Source: Streptomyces sp. AC558_RSS880
GTDB taxonomy: Bacteria; Actinomycetota; Actinomycetes; Streptomycetales; Streptomycetaceae
Reading direction: 5' to 3'
DNA length: 64,000 nt
Assembly: GCF_019049255.1 (NCBI RefSeq)
Contig: NZ_JAGMUJ010000060.1
Location: forward strand, 62,001 to 126,000
The notes under the pieces: model-generated
The model's database searches: none
The model's input: the letters and a program-made list of their open reading frames with translations, nothing else
Told to the model about the DNA's origin: nothing
Program-made: the position numbers and the translations under genes
Shown here: positions 28,535 to 38,648 of the stretch, piece after piece
How positions within the stretch are numbered: position 1 is the stretch's first letter
How the letters are laid out: every line of letters starts with the position of its first letter

Positions 28535-29413
28535 TCACAACAGGCCGACGGCCGTGTCGACCGCCGTCTCCACACTGCCCTCGGCCGGGTAGAGCAGCGA
28601 GCGGCCGACGACCATCCCCATCACGGTGGGCAGCCGCAGCGCCTTGCCCCACCGCTCGTACGCCGCCTCCTGGTCGCCGACCTCGCCGCCGAGCAGGACG
28701 ACGGGGAGCGTGGAGGCCCCCAGCACCTCCGGCATGGCGTCGACGTCGTCGGTGACGGGGAGTTTCAGCCAGGTGTAGGCGGAGGTGCCGCCCAGCCCGG
28801 AGGCGATGGCGATGGAGCGGGTGACGGCCTCGGCGGACAGGTCGTTGCGGACCCGGCCGTCCGCACCCCGGCGCGATATGAACGGCTCCACGAACACCGG
28901 CAGCCGTCGTTCGGCCATGGCGTCGACGGCGCGGGCGGCGGACTCCAGGGTGGTCAGCGAGCCCGGGTCGTCGTAGTCGATACGGACCAGCAGCTTGCCC
29001 GCGTCGAAGCCCAGCCGGGCGATGTCCTCCGCGCGGTGGCCGGTGAAGCGGTCGTCCATCTCGAAGGACGCTCCGGCCAGGCCGCCGCGGTTCATCGAGC
29101 CCATGACGACCTTGTTCTCCAGCGCCCCGAGGAGCAGCAGGTCCTCCAGGATGTCGGCGGTGGCCAGCACGCCGTCGACGCCCGGGCGGGACAGCGCGGT
29201 GCAGAGACGTTCCAGCAGGTCGGCGCGGTGGGCCATGGCCAGCCGGCGGTCGCCGATGCCGAGCGCGCCCCGGGCGGGGTGGTCGGCGGCCACGATCATC
29301 AGCCGCCCGCTGTCGCCGATCAGCGGGCGCCGTGCCCGACGGGCGGCGGCCTCGGCGACGGCCTCCGGATTGCGGGCCCGGACCGTGGTGAGGTCGGGGA
29401 TGCTGAGGTTCAA
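28535..29413 (-). CDS. Cgl0158-family (beta/alpha)8 aldolase of inositol catabolism
   Basis: A 292-residue class I aldolase-like barrel: LMIVAADHPARGALG at the N-terminus, GVLATADILEDLLLLG, KLLVRIDYDD, TSAYTWLKLPV (a candidate Schiff-base Lys) and VVLLGGEVG. In inositol operons this family stands where IolJ would be and presumably cleaves 2-deoxy-5-keto-gluconate 6-phosphate made by IolC. The start is TTG 29413: it gives the usual N-terminus, lies 13 nt after the iolC stop and follows GGAG. Confidence 0.83.
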   Translation of the reverse strand: MNLSIPDLTTVRARNPEAVAEAAARRARRPLIGDSGRLMIVAADHPARGALGIGDRRLAMAHRADLLERLCTALSRPGVDGVLATADILEDLLLLGALENKVVMGSMNRGGLAGASFEMDDRFTGHRAEDIARLGFDAGKLLVRIDYDDPGSLTTLESAARAVDAMAERRLPVFVEPFISRRGADGRVRNDLSAEAVTRSIAIASGLGGTSAYTWLKLPVTDDVDAMPEVLGASTLPVVLLGGEVGDQEAAYERWGKALRLPTVMGMVVGRSLLYPAEGSVETAVDTAVGLL

Positions 29414-29426
29414 GGAAGGGCTCCGT

Positions 29427-30419
29427 TCAGGACTGGCTCGGCAGGTCCGCCGCGTCCGGCGACGCGGCCCGCGCGAGGAGGTCCGCGACCTCCGGCCCGG
29501 TCGGCATGGCGGACGAACAGGCGAGGCGTGAGGCGACGAGGGCGCCGGCGGCGTTGGCGTGGCGCATGGTCTTCTCCAGGTCCCAGCCGGAGAGCAGGCC
29601 GTGGCAGAGCGAGCCGCCGAAGGCGTCGCCCGCACCGAGGCCGTTGACCACCTCGACCGGCACCGGGGGCACCTCGGCCCGGGTGCCGTCGCGGTGCACG
29701 GCGAGCACGCCCCGGGGGCCCTGCTTGACCACGGCCAGCTCCACCCCGGCCGCCAGCAGCGCCTCGGCGCAGGCCTCGGGCTCGCGCACACCGGTGGCGA
29801 CCTCGCACTCGTCGAGGTTGCCGACGGCGACCGTGGCGTGGCGCAGCGCCTCGCGGTAGTACGGACGGGCCTGGTCCGGGTCGCGCCAGAACATGGGGCG
29901 CCAGTCCAGGTCGAAGACGGTGGTGCCGGACCTGTCCCGCGCCTCCAGGGCGGCGAGCGTGGCCGAGCGGCTGGGCTCCTCGCTCAGACCGGTGCCGGTG
30001 ATCCAGAAGATCCCGGCCGCGCGTACGGCGGTCAGGTCCAGCTCGTCGGCGCGGATCTCCAGGTCGGGGGCCTTGGGGCGGCGGTAGAAGTACAGCGGGA
30101 AGTCGTCCGGCGGGAAGATCTCGCAGAACGTGACCGGCGTGGGATACGCGGCGACCGGCGTGACCCAGCGGTCGTCCACGCCGAACCCCTTGAGCGCCTC
30201 GTGCAGAAAGGTGCCGAAGGGGTCGTCACCGGTGCGGGTGATCAGCGCCGTGGAACGGCCCATCCGGGCGGCCGCCACCGCGACGTTCGCGGCCGATCCG
30301 CCCAGGAATTTCCCGAACGTCTCCACCCGCGACAACGGAACGCCGGTCTCCAGTGGATAAAGATCGACCCCGATGCGACCCATGGTGATCAGGTCGAAAT
30401 ACTGTGGTGAGTGGGCCAT
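29427..30419 (-). CDS. iolC: 5-dehydro-2-deoxygluconokinase
   Basis: A 330-residue PfkB/ribokinase-family sugar kinase. It has the N-terminal GG signature (FGKFLGGSAANVAVAAARMG), the lid and substrate region, and the C-terminal anion hole with catalytic Asp in VNGLGAGDAFGGSL. It phosphorylates 2-deoxy-5-keto-gluconate. First gene of the minus-strand iol operon; the divergent promoter with a long inverted repeat lies just upstream (30530-30597). Confidence 0.93.
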   Translation of the reverse strand: MAHSPQYFDLITMGRIGVDLYPLETGVPLSRVETFGKFLGGSAANVAVAAARMGRSTALITRTGDDPFGTFLHEALKGFGVDDRWVTPVAAYPTPVTFCEIFPPDDFPLYFYRRPKAPDLEIRADELDLTAVRAAGIFWITGTGLSEEPSRSATLAALEARDRSGTTVFDLDWRPMFWRDPDQARPYYREALRHATVAVGNLDECEVATGVREPEACAEALLAAGVELAVVKQGPRGVLAVHRDGTRAEVPPVPVEVVNGLGAGDAFGGSLCHGLLSGWDLEKTMRHANAAGALVASRLACSSAMPTGPEVADLLARAASPDAADLPSQS

Positions 30420-30529
30420 TGAGCGACGCTCCTCGAGCAGCTGGGGATGCGGGTCCCGGGGTGCCCTGCCACGGTGGGGATGGATTCCAGGGACCTGCCG
30501 CCTCTCAGGTGTAGGTCTCGAAGGGCGAC

Positions 30530-30597
30530 GCTGTCAATAGTTTGTACTTACATTCGGACTAGCTCGTGAAATGATGTCTTAACAAAGTATTGACAGC
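30530..30597. promoter_or_regulatory. Symmetric divergent iol promoter: 24-nt inverted repeats carrying outward -35 hexamers
   Basis: The left arm (30530-30553) and right arm (30574-30597) match at 19 of 24 positions, including ten at the outer ends (GCTGTCAATA / TATTGACAGC). Each arm holds TTGACA facing outward, toward iolC and toward the ABC binding-protein gene, with plausible -10s (TACACC; TTGGAT) 17-18 nt away. The 20-nt centre and both arms are AT-rich. A dimeric or tetrameric regulator binding here would control both operons. The rest of the 30420-30735 gap holds no gene. Confidence 0.65.
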
Positions 30598-30735
30598 AGG
30601 CGGTTCTGGGGATTGGATCGCGTCCCAGCACAACCGCCGTGTTCCATGGCACACCCCCCGGACTTCCGGGGCTCCGCGCACCGGATCCTCGGACTCCCGC
30701 CCTTTCCCCGCGTAGCACAGTGAGGTGCAGGACAG

Positions 30736-31755
30736 ATGGACCGCTCTTCTCACACCCGCTCCCGCAGAATCGCGCCGTTCGTCGCGGTCGCGGCGGCAGC
30801 CGCCCTTGCCCTCGCCGGCTGCTCCAGCGGTTCCGGCGGCAAGAAGTCGGAGGAGGGCGGAGCCGACGCCTCCGCGGGCAAGGCCTCGACTCCCCGCATG
30901 AAGGTTGCCCTGGTCACCCACCAGGCGCCCGGTGACACCTTCTGGGACATCGTCCGCAAGGGCGCCGAGGCCGCGGCCGCCAAGGACAACGTCGACCTCG
31001 TCTACTCGGCCGACCCCAACGCCGGCAACCAGGCCACCCTGGTGCAGAACGCGATCGACCAGAAGGTCGACGGCATCGCCGTCACCCTCGCCAAGCCGGA
31101 CGCGCTCAAGGAGGTCATAGCCGAGGCGGACGCGGCCGGCATCCCCGTCGTCGGCCTCAACTCCGGTCTGAGCGACTGGAAGGACCTCGGCCTGCTGGAG
31201 TTCTTCGGCCAGGACGAGTCGGTGGCGGGTGAGGCGTTCGGCAAGAAGCTGAACGAGGTCGGCGCGAAGAACGCCGTCTGCGTCGTCCACGAGCAGGGCA
31301 ACGTCGGCCTGACCCAGCGGTGCGACGGGGTGAAGAAGACCTTCGAGGGCGAGACCCAGATCCTCAACGTCAACGGCACCGACATGCCGTCGGTGAAGTC
31401 GACGATCACCGCGAAGCTGAAGCAGGACTCCTCCATCGACTACGTCGTCACCCTCGGCGCGCCCTTCGCGCCGACCGCGGTGCAGTCGGTGGGCGACGCG
31501 GGCAGCAAGGCGAAGGTCGCCACCTTCGACCTCAACAAGGAGCTGACCAAGGCGATCGAGGCCGGCGACATCCAGTTCGCCGTGGACCAGCAGCCCTACC
31601 TGCAGGGCTACCTCGCCGTCGACGGCCTGTGGCTCTACAAGAACAACGGCAACTACAGCGGCGGCGGTGAGCAGCCCGTGCTCACCGGCCCGGCGTTCGT
31701 CGACAAGTCCAACGTCGACGCGGTCTCCGAGTACGCCGCGAAGGGCACTCGGTGA
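30736..31755 (+). CDS. Sugar ABC transporter substrate-binding lipoprotein, inositol locus
   Basis: A 339-residue protein with signal peptide and lipobox LAGC (Cys about 30), then a Gly/Ser linker and a type I periplasmic-binding fold (MKVALVTHQAPGDTFWDIVRKGAEAAA; DAAGIPVVGLNSG). This class binds ribose, inositol and similar sugars. It opens the plus-strand operon facing iolC, so myo-inositol or a derivative is the likely ligand. Confidence 0.9.
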   Translation: MDRSSHTRSRRIAPFVAVAAAAALALAGCSSGSGGKKSEEGGADASAGKASTPRMKVALVTHQAPGDTFWDIVRKGAEAAAAKDNVDLVYSADPNAGNQATLVQNAIDQKVDGIAVTLAKPDALKEVIAEADAAGIPVVGLNSGLSDWKDLGLLEFFGQDESVAGEAFGKKLNEVGAKNAVCVVHEQGNVGLTQRCDGVKKTFEGETQILNVNGTDMPSVKSTITAKLKQDSSIDYVVTLGAPFAPTAVQSVGDAGSKAKVATFDLNKELTKAIEAGDIQFAVDQQPYLQGYLAVDGLWLYKNNGNYSGGGEQPVLTGPAFVDKSNVDAVSEYAAKGTR

Positions 31756-32831
31756 TGAGCATGGCCCGACAGGCTGAGCCGGCGGTGAACACACCGCCGG
31801 CCCCCGGCCCGAAGCAGACCGACGGCCGCACCGTGCGGCGCTCGCCGGCGCTGCGTCTGCTCGCCCGGCCCGAGGTCGGCGTGTTCCTCGGGGCCGTGGC
31901 CGTCGTGGTGTTCTTCCTGTTCGCCGCGCCGCCGGTGCGGGACGGCAGCTCCATGGCGAACATCCTGTACCAGTCGTCGGTCATCGGGATCATGGCGCTG
32001 CCCGTGGCCCTGCTGATGATCGGCGGAGAGTTCGACCTCTCGGCCGGTGTCGCCGTCGTGGCCTCGGCGCTGACCGCGAGCATGCTCAGCTACCAGCTCA
32101 CCCTGAACGTGTGGATGGGCGTGATCGTCGCCCTGGCGGTCTCCCTGGGCATCGGCGCGTTCAACGGCTGGATGCTGGTCAGGACCGGGCTGCCCAGCTT
32201 CCTGGTCACCCTCGGCACCTTCCTGATCCTGCAGGGCGTGAACCTGGCGGTGACCAAGCTGGTCACCGGCAACGTCGCCACCGACAGCATCAGCGACATG
32301 GACGGCTTCGACCAGGCCAAGGCGATCTTCGCCTCCGGCTTCGAGGTCGCCGGCGTCCAGGTGAAGATCACCGTGGTGTGGTGGCTCGTCTTCGCCGCCC
32401 TCGCCACCTGGGTGCTGCTGCGCACCAAGTACGGCAACTGGATCTTCGCCGTCGGCGGCAACCAGGACAGCGCCCGCGCGGTCGGCGTCCCCGTCACCTT
32501 CACCAAGATCTCCCTGTTCATGCTGGTCGGCTTCGGCGCCTGGTTCGTCGGCATGCACAACCTGTTCTCCTTCAACACCGTGCAGTCCGGCGAGGGCGTG
32601 GGCCAGGAGCTCATCTACATCGCCGCGGCGGTCATCGGCGGCTGTCTGCTGACCGGCGGCCACGGCTCCGCGATCGGCCCGGTCTTCGGCGCCTTCATGT
32701 TCGGCATGGTGCAGCAGGGCATCGTCTACGCCGGCTGGAACCCCGACTGGTTCAAGGCCTTCCTCGGCGTGATGCTGCTCGGCGCCGTCCTCATCAATCT
32801 GTGGGTCCAGCGCACGGCGACCCGGAGGTGA
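31755..32831 (+). CDS. Sugar ABC transporter permease (RbsC-like), inositol locus
   Basis: A 358-residue permease with eight to ten transmembrane helices, of the BPD_transp_2 (ribose/inositol) family: [41 protein letters not shown], and [17 protein letters not shown] 31755 makes a TGATG overlap with the binding-protein stop; GTG 31752 is an alternative. A single gene probably forms the homodimeric channel. Confidence 0.9.
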   Translation: MSMARQAEPAVNTPPAPGPKQTDGRTVRRSPALRLLARPEVGVFLGAVAVVVFFLFAAPPVRDGSSMANILYQSSVIGIMALPVALLMIGGEFDLSAGVAVVASALTASMLSYQLTLNVWMGVIVALAVSLGIGAFNGWMLVRTGLPSFLVTLGTFLILQGVNLAVTKLVTGNVATDSISDMDGFDQAKAIFASGFEVAGVQVKITVVWWLVFAALATWVLLRTKYGNWIFAVGGNQDSARAVGVPVTFTKISLFMLVGFGAWFVGMHNLFSFNTVQSGEGVGQELIYIAAAVIGGCLLTGGHGSAIGPVFGAFMFGMVQQGIVYAGWNPDWFKAFLGVMLLGAVLINLWVQRTATRR

Positions 32832-32836
32832 CCGCA

Positions 32837-33748
32837 ATGACCGACAAGACCACCGGCACCCACGGCTCCGTCCGTGAGGACACCGCGCCCGACGGCGACC
32901 GCCCCCTGGTCGAACTCCGCGGAGCCGGCAAGTCCTACGGCAACATCCGCGCCCTGCACGGCGTCGACCTCACCGTCCACCCGTCCAAGGTGACCTGCGT
33001 CCTCGGCGACAACGGCGCGGGCAAGTCCACCCTCATCAAGATCATTTCCGGTCTGCACCAGCACACCGAGGGCGAGTTCCTCGTCGACGGCGAGCCGGTG
33101 CGCTTCTCCACCCCGCGCGAGGCCCTCGACAAGGGCATCGCCACCGTCTACCAGGACCTCGCGGTCGTCCCGCTGATGCCGGTGTGGCGGAACTTCTTCC
33201 TCGGCTCCGAGATGACCAAGGGCCCCTGGCCCGTCCGCCGCCTCGACATCGACCGGATGAAGAAGACGGCCGACGAGGAACTGCGCAACATGGGCATCGT
33301 CCTGGACGACCTGGAGCAGCCCATCGGCACGCTCTCCGGCGGCCAGCGCCAGTGCGTCGCCATCGCCCGCGCCGTCTACTTCGGCGCCCGCGTCCTCATC
33401 CTGGACGAGCCGACCGCCGCCCTCGGCGTCAAGCAGTCCGGCGTGGTGCTCAAGTACATCGCGATGGCCCGCGACCGCGGTCTCGGCGTCATCTTCATCA
33501 CCCACAACCCGCACCACGCCTACATGGTCGGCGACCACTTCAGCGTGCTGCGCCTGGGCACCATGGAACTCAGCGCCGACCGCAGCGAGGTCGGCCTCGA
33601 GGAGCTGACCAACCACATGGCGGGCGGCGCCGAACTGGCCGCCCTCAAGCACGAGCTGGCGCAGGTCGGCGGCGTCGACACCGAGGAACTCCCCGAGGAG
33701 GGCGACCTCCAGGCCCCCGTAGTCGCAACTCCGGAAGGAAAGTCCTGA
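32837..33748 (+). CDS. Sugar ABC transporter ATPase, single-domain (inositol locus)
   Basis: A 303-residue ATPase with Walker [10 protein letters not shown], signature LSGGQRQ, Walker [16 protein letters not shown] and H-loop FITHN. Ribose-type importers usually carry a fused double ATPase of about 500 residues (RbsA/MglA). This is the one-domain FrcA-like form. GGAGGTGA precedes ATG 32837. The next gene begins 1 nt after its stop. Confidence 0.9.
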   Translation: MTDKTTGTHGSVREDTAPDGDRPLVELRGAGKSYGNIRALHGVDLTVHPSKVTCVLGDNGAGKSTLIKIISGLHQHTEGEFLVDGEPVRFSTPREALDKGIATVYQDLAVVPLMPVWRNFFLGSEMTKGPWPVRRLDIDRMKKTADEELRNMGIVLDDLEQPIGTLSGGQRQCVAIARAVYFGARVLILDEPTAALGVKQSGVVLKYIAMARDRGLGVIFITHNPHHAYMVGDHFSVLRLGTMELSADRSEVGLEELTNHMAGGAELAALKHELAQVGGVDTEELPEEGDLQAPVVATPEGKS

Positions 33749-33749
33749 C

Positions 33750-34652
33750 ATGGCAGTCGCGCTCGACCGCATCCGGGTCGGTTCCGCCCCCGACTCCTGG
33801 GGCGTCTGGTTCCCCGACGACCCGCAGCAGGTGCCCTGGCAGCGCTTCCTCGACGAGGTCGCCGAGGCCGGCTACTCCTGGATCGAACTCGGCCCCTACG
33901 GCTACCTCCCCACCGACCCGGCCCGCCTCGGCGACGAGGTGAAGAAGCGCGGCCTCAAGGTCTCCGCCGGCACCATCTTCTGCGGACTGCATCGCGGCCC
34001 GTCCGAGTGGGACACCACCTGGGAACAGGTCAGCCGCGTCGCCGCGCTCACCCGGGACATGGACGCGAAGCACCTCGTCGTCATCCCGTCCTTCTGGCGC
34101 GACGACAAGACCGCCGAGATCCTGGAGCCCCCGGAGCTCACCACCGAGCAGTGGGGCCACCTCACCCGGGGCATGGAACGTCTCGGCCGCGAGGTGAAGG
34201 ACACGTACGGCCTGGACATCGTCGTCCACCCGCACGCCGACACCCACATCGACACCGAGGCGCACGTCGAGCGCTTCCTCGACTCGACCGACTCCGGCCT
34301 GGTCAACCTCTGCCTGGACACCGGCCACTACGCCTACTGCGGCGGCGACAGCGTCAAGCTGATCGAGACCTACGGCGAACGGATCGGCTACCTCCACCTC
34401 AAGCAGGTCGACCCGGAGATCCTCGCCGACGTCGTCAAGAACGAGGTCCCGTTCGGGCCGGCCGTGCAGCGCGGGGTGATGTGCGAACCGCCCGCCGGAG
34501 TCCCCGAGCTGGGCCCGGTGCTCACGGCCGCGCAGAAGCTGGGCGTGGACCTGTTCGCGATCGTCGAGCAGGACATGTACCCCTGCGAGCCGGACAAGCC
34601 GCTCCCCATCGCCGTACGGACCCGCAAGTTCCTCCGCTCCTGCGGCGCCTGA
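33750..34652 (+). CDS. Sugar phosphate isomerase/epimerase, TIM barrel (IolE/IolI-like)
   Basis: A 300-residue xylose-isomerase-like barrel. Metal and catalytic segments are visible: [45 protein letters not shown] and [10 protein letters not shown]. In iol loci such proteins are inosose dehydratase (IolE) or inosose isomerase (IolI). No other IolE candidate lies here and the dehydratase is essential for the pathway, so IolE is the better guess. Confidence 0.83.
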   Translation: MAVALDRIRVGSAPDSWGVWFPDDPQQVPWQRFLDEVAEAGYSWIELGPYGYLPTDPARLGDEVKKRGLKVSAGTIFCGLHRGPSEWDTTWEQVSRVAALTRDMDAKHLVVIPSFWRDDKTAEILEPPELTTEQWGHLTRGMERLGREVKDTYGLDIVVHPHADTHIDTEAHVERFLDSTDSGLVNLCLDTGHYAYCGGDSVKLIETYGERIGYLHLKQVDPEILADVVKNEVPFGPAVQRGVMCEPPAGVPELGPVLTAAQKLGVDLFAIVEQDMYPCEPDKPLPIAVRTRKFLRSCGA

Positions 34653-34680
34653 CGAGCCCGACGAAGGGGAGGCGAGAGAC

Positions 34681-35700
34681 ATGAACCGGCGCGAGCCGCT
34701 GCGCGTCGCCGTCATCGGAGCCGGCCGGATGGGCGCGGACCACGTACGCCGTATCGACCGGGTCGTCAGCGGCGCGCGGGTCACCGCCGTCGTGGACGTC
34801 GACGCCGAACGGGCCGAGGCCGTCGCCGCGGGCGTCGACGGCTGCACCGCCCACACCGACCCGGCCGCCGCGCTGGCGGCGGCCGACGTCGACGCCGTAC
34901 TCGTCGCCTCCTCCGGGCCGGCCCACGAGGCCGCCCTGCTCACCGCCTTCGAGCACGACCTGCCCGTCCTGTGCGAGAAGCCGCTCACACCCGACGCGGC
35001 CTCCGCCCTGCGCGTCATGGAAGCCGAGCAGGCCCTCGGCCACCGCCGGGTCCAGGTCGGCTTCATGCGCCGCTACGACGCCGAGTACGTGAAGCTGAAG
35101 GCGCTGCTGTCCACCGGCCGGCTGGGCCGCCCGCTGATGCTGCACAACCGGCACCGCAACGTGGCCAGCCCGCCCTTCTTCACCAGTGCCATGCTCATCA
35201 GCGACTCCGTGGCCCACGAGGTGGACGCCACCCGCTGGCTCCTCGGCCACGAGATCACCGCCGTGACGGTCCTGCGCCCCACCCCGTCGGCCGGTGCCCC
35301 CGAGGGACTGACCGACCCGCAGTTTGTTGTTTTGGAGACCGACGGCGGCGCGCTCTCCGACGTCGAGATCTTCGTCAACTGCGGCTTCGGCTACCAGGTG
35401 CAGGCCGAAGTGGTCTGCGAACACGGCACCGCCCGCATCGGCGACGGCCACACCCTGGTCACCCACGTGGCCGGCCGCTGGGGCGGCACCATCACCCAGG
35501 ACTGGACCGAACGCTTCGCCCAGGCCTACGACGACGAGATCCGGGCCTGGGTCGACGCCACGCGGCGCGGCGAGGTCACCGGGCCCAGCACGTGGGACGG
35601 GTACGCCGCGGCGGCCGTGTGCGAGGCGGGGGTACGGGCGCTGGAGGAGGGCGGCCGGGTGCGGGTCGACCTGGTGGAGAAGCCCGCGCTGTACCAGTAG
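34681..35700 (+). CDS. Gfo/Idh/MocA oxidoreductase, probable inositol 2-dehydrogenase
   Basis: A 339-residue NAD(P)-dependent dehydrogenase with the Rossmann motif [15 protein letters not shown], the catalytic CEKP and the substrate-site [15 protein letters not shown]. It oxidises a ring hydroxyl, in this context most likely myo-inositol to scyllo-inosose (IolG). Last gene of the plus-strand transport operon. A short AT-rich run of rare codons (TTTGTTGTTTTGG at 35323-35335) stands out against the GC-rich codons around it. Confidence 0.87.
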   Translation: MNRREPLRVAVIGAGRMGADHVRRIDRVVSGARVTAVVDVDAERAEAVAAGVDGCTAHTDPAAALAAADVDAVLVASSGPAHEAALLTAFEHDLPVLCEKPLTPDAASALRVMEAEQALGHRRVQVGFMRRYDAEYVKLKALLSTGRLGRPLMLHNRHRNVASPPFFTSAMLISDSVAHEVDATRWLLGHEITAVTVLRPTPSAGAPEGLTDPQFVVLETDGGALSDVEIFVNCGFGYQVQAEVVCEHGTARIGDGHTLVTHVAGRWGGTITQDWTERFAQAYDDEIRAWVDATRRGEVTGPSTWDGYAAAAVCEAGVRALEEGGRVRVDLVEKPALYQ

Positions 35701-36800
35701 CCAGCCGCTGTGGGCAGTCGTTCCGCAGGGCGATGGGGGCACCTCCCATGCCCTTGAGGCAATGGGGGAGGGTGGGCACAGCCAACAACGCGGGCCACCG
35801 CTCGACAAGGGGCCACTGCACACGCGTAGCACGCGTCGATCAACCGCATCGTCGTCACCGCGTCGTCCGCGTCCAGGGGAAGCGCCGTACCGGCGCGTAC
35901 CCGGGCGGCGAACGCCTCCAGTTGGTACGTGTACGACGACCGGGTGCCGAGGTGTTCCGTGCGTTCGCCGTCCGGAGTGCGGACGACGACCCGGTCGTCC
36001 CTCTGCGGGAGCACGAAGTTCGGGGCCGTCGCCTCGCCCCGGCTGCCGACGACCCGGATGCTCATCTCCAGCCGGTCGTACGCCATGTGGCAGCGGGCGC
36101 TGCCCGTCGCGCCGGACGGGAACCCCAGGTCGGCGTCCAGCCACTCGTCCACGCCCGGAGCGCCCTCCCGCTCACCGGCCCGCGCGGACAGCAGGCGCGG
36201 GGCGCCGCCCGCCCAGGGGGCCAGCATGCGCAGCGCGTGCACGCTGTAACAACCCAGGTCCATCAGGGCACCGCCGGCCAGCGGCAGCGACCAGCGGGGG
36301 TCGGTCGCCTCCGGGGCGGGGATCGCCACCATGGCCTCCGCGTGGCGGAGCTCGCCCAGCTCACCGGAGGCCAGCAGCTCGTGCAGCCGCCGGGTGACGG
36401 GGTGGAAGAGGTAGTGGAAGGCCTCCATGAAGACGGTGCCGGACTTCGCCGCGGCCTCCCGCACCTCCTTTGCCTCCTCGGCGTTGCTCGCCGACGGCTT
36501 CTCGCTGAGGACGTGCTTGCCGGCCGCCAGGGCCGCCAGGTTCCACGGGCCGTGCAGGCCGTTGGCGAGCGGGTTGTAGACGACGTCGACCTCGGGGTCG
36601 GCCAGCAGTTCGGCGTACGAGCCGAGGGTGCGCTCCACGCCGTGTGCCGTGGCGAAGGACTCGGCCCGTGAACGGTCGCGGGCGGCCACCGCCACCAGGC
36701 GGTGGCCGGTGGCCCCGGCCGGGGCGACGAGGGAGCGCTCGGTGATCCGCGCGGCTCCCAGGATTCCGATGCGCAAGGGTTCCCGGCCGGACTCGCTCAT
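35526..36800 (-). CDS. Gfo/Idh/MocA oxidoreductase with an aberrant readthrough C-terminus
   Basis: A dehydrogenase starting [16 protein letters not shown] with catalytic [15 protein letters not shown] and a [18 protein letters not shown] substrate segment. The family fold ends near residue 325 at [11 protein letters not shown]. From there the frame has no stop and runs about 100 further residues through the intergenic repeat and antisense to the end of the gene at 34681-35700. The native stop appears to have been lost where the repeat sits. The first 325 residues look intact. ATG 36800 overlaps the upstream stop. Confidence 0.78.
   Translation of the reverse strand: MSESGREPLRIGILGAARITERSLVAPAGATGHRLVAVAARDRSRAESFATAHGVERTLGSYAELLADPEVDVVYNPLANGLHGPWNLAALAAGKHVLSEKPSASNAEEAKEVREAAAKSGTVFMEAFHYLFHPVTRRLHELLASGELGELRHAEAMVAIPAPEATDPRWSLPLAGGALMDLGCYSVHALRMLAPWAGGAPRLLSARAGEREGAPGVDEWLDADLGFPSGATGSARCHMAYDRLEMSIRVVGSRGEATAPNFVLPQRDDRVVVRTPDGERTEHLGTRSSYTYQLEAFAARVRAGTALPLDADDAVTTMRLIDACYACAVAPCRAVARVVGCAHPPPLPQGHGRCPHRPAERLPTAAGYWYSAGFSTRSTRTRPPSSSARTPASHTAAAAYPSHVLGPVTSPRRVASTQARISSS
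35706..35795. repeat. Dispersed Streptomyces-type G-rich intergenic repeat
   Basis: A 90-nt element between two convergent genes. It begins with CTGTGGGCAGTCG and ends with GGTGGGCACAGC, with inner complementary GGGC-ATGGGGG and CCTCCCATGCCC. From memory, close copies recur between genes in many Streptomyces genomes. It can fold and may act as terminator. Read on the minus strand it removes the native end of the gene at 36800. Confidence 0.65.
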
Positions 36801-37801
36801 GCGTGCCGTACCTCCTCGATGGTGACGGGACGGTGCTCGTGCAGCGACAGTGTGCACGCCTCGGCGATCCAGCCCGCCTCCAGGGCGTCCGCGATGGTGC
36901 ACGGAGAGGGCCTCGACCCCGCCACGACCTCGGTGAACGCGGTCAGTTCGGCGCGGTAGGCGGCCGTGAAGCGGTCCATGAAGAAGTCGTGCGGGGTGCC
37001 CGCAGGGAAGGTCGTGCCCGGCTCCACCGACCGCAGCGGCAGCTTGTCCTCCAGGCCCACCGCGATGGAGTCGGCGAAGCCGTGGATCTCCATGCGGACG
37101 TCGTACCCCCGGCCGTTGTGGCGGCTGTTGGAGACCACCGCGAGGGTGCCGTCGTCCAGCGTGAGGACCGCGCCGGTGGTGTCGGCGTCGCCCGCCTCCC
37201 TGATGTAGCCGGCGCCCCGGTTGCCGCCGGCCGCGTACACCTCGGTCACCTCGCGGCCGGTCACCCAGCGGATGATGTCGAAGTCGTGCACCGAGCAGTC
37301 CCGGAAGATGCCCCCGGACGCGGCGATGTACGCGGCGGGCGGCGGCGCCGGGTCCAGCGTGGTCGAGCGCACGGTGTGCAGCGTGCCCAGCTCCCCGCTC
37401 CGTACGGCGGCCCGCGCGGCGACGAACCCGGCGTCGAAGCGGCGGTTGTAGCCGATCTGGACCGGCACGTCCCGGCCCTCGACGGCCTTCAGCACCTCCA
37501 CCCCCTCGGCCATGGTGCGGGCCACCGGCTTCTCGCAGAAGACGGGCACGCCCGCCTCCACACAGGCGAGGATCAGCGCCGGGTGGGCGTCGGTCGCGGC
37601 GGCGACGACCACGCCGTCCACCCCGGCCGCGAGCAGGGCCTCGGGGGAGTCCGCGACCTCGGCGCCGAACCGCTCGGCGGCGGCCTTCGCGGCGTCCGTG
37701 AACGGGTCGGAGACGACGAGGGACTCGACGGCGCCGAGCCCGGAGAGGGTCTCGGCGTGGAAGGCGCCGATGCGGCCGAGGCCGAGGATTCCGATGCGCA
37801 T
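36797..37801 (-). CDS. Gfo/Idh/MocA oxidoreductase, inositol 2-dehydrogenase-like
   Basis: A 334-residue enzyme with ILGLGRIGAFHAETL, FCEKPVARTM, YNRRFDAGF and GGIFRDCSVHDFDIIRWVTG, the pattern of IolG/IdhA inositol dehydrogenases. It resembles those more than the neighbour downstream, with which it overlaps by 4 nt (ATGA). Substrate could be myo-, scyllo- or chiro-inositol. Confidence 0.88.
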   Translation of the reverse strand: MRIGILGLGRIGAFHAETLSGLGAVESLVVSDPFTDAAKAAAERFGAEVADSPEALLAAGVDGVVVAAATDAHPALILACVEAGVPVFCEKPVARTMAEGVEVLKAVEGRDVPVQIGYNRRFDAGFVAARAAVRSGELGTLHTVRSTTLDPAPPPAAYIAASGGIFRDCSVHDFDIIRWVTGREVTEVYAAGGNRGAGYIREAGDADTTGAVLTLDDGTLAVVSNSRHNGRGYDVRMEIHGFADSIAVGLEDKLPLRSVEPGTTFPAGTPHDFFMDRFTAAYRAELTAFTEVVAGSRPSPCTIADALEAGWIAEACTLSLHEHRPVTIEEVRHA

Positions 37802-37853
37802 GGGGGCGGTGCTCCTTGCTTGCGGGTTCGTACGAGCGGGGCGTGCGGGGAGG

Positions 37854-38630
37854 TCAGTCGAGGCCGCCGAGGACGTTCTGGTCCCAGTCGATCACGGAGC
37901 CGGTGACCACCCCGGAACGGTCGGAGAGCAGCAGGACCACGAAGTCGGCGATCTCGTCCGGTTGGCCGAGCCTGCCCATCGGCAGCCGCGCGGCGGCCTG
38001 CTCGCGCCAGTCGTCCCCGGCGCCGTGGAAGGCGCGCTGGGTGGCGTCCTCGCCCTCGGTGGCGGTCCAGCCGATGTTCAGGCCGTTGATCCGGATCCGG
38101 TCCCAGCGGTGGGCGTGCGCCGCGTTCCGCGTCAGGCCGATCAGTCCCGCCTTCGCGGCGACGTACGGCGCCAGGAACGGCTGCCCGCCGTGCGCGGACG
38201 AGGTGATGACGTTGACGACCGTGCCGGGCGCCGCGCGCCGCACCATGTCCGCGACGGCGGCCTGCATGGCGAAGAACGGTGCCTTGAGGTTGACCGCGAT
38301 GTGCTGGTCGAACAGTTCGGGCGTGGTGTCGAGCAGCGTCCCGCGCGAGGTCAGACCGGCGGAGTTGACCAGGCAGTCGATCCGCCCGTAGGCCTCCACC
38401 ACCCGCGCGACACAGGCCTTGGCCTGTTCGGCGTCCGCCAGGTCGGCCCGTACGAACATCGCCTTGCCGCCCGCGGCGGCCAGTTCGGCCACCAGCGCCT
38501 CACCGGGCTCCGGGCGCCGCCCGCTCACGGCCACGACCGCCCCCTCGCGGACCGCGGCCCGCGCGACGGCCGCACCGACGCCCTGACTGCCGCCGTTGAC
38601 GAGGACGGCCTTGTCGTCGAGAAGTCCCAT
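37854..38630 (-). CDS. Short-chain dehydrogenase/reductase
   Basis: A 258-residue classical SDR: NAD(P) site VNGGSQGVGAAVA, NSAG, Ser in VITSSAHGG and catalytic PYVAAKAG (YxxxK). It lies 18 nt downstream of the PhyH gene and 52 nt upstream of a Gfo/Idh gene. This four-gene run (PhyH, SDR, two Gfo/Idh) probably oxidises inositol-like or other polyol substrates. Confidence 0.9.
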   Translation of the reverse strand: MGLLDDKAVLVNGGSQGVGAAVARAAVREGAVVAVSGRRPEPGEALVAELAAAGGKAMFVRADLADAEQAKACVARVVEAYGRIDCLVNSAGLTSRGTLLDTTPELFDQHIAVNLKAPFFAMQAAVADMVRRAAPGTVVNVITSSAHGGQPFLAPYVAAKAGLIGLTRNAAHAHRWDRIRINGLNIGWTATEGEDATQRAFHGAGDDWREQAAARLPMGRLGQPDEIADFVVLLLSDRSGVVTGSVIDWDQNVLGGLD

Positions 38631-38648
38631 GCCGGTGTCCGGTTCCTT

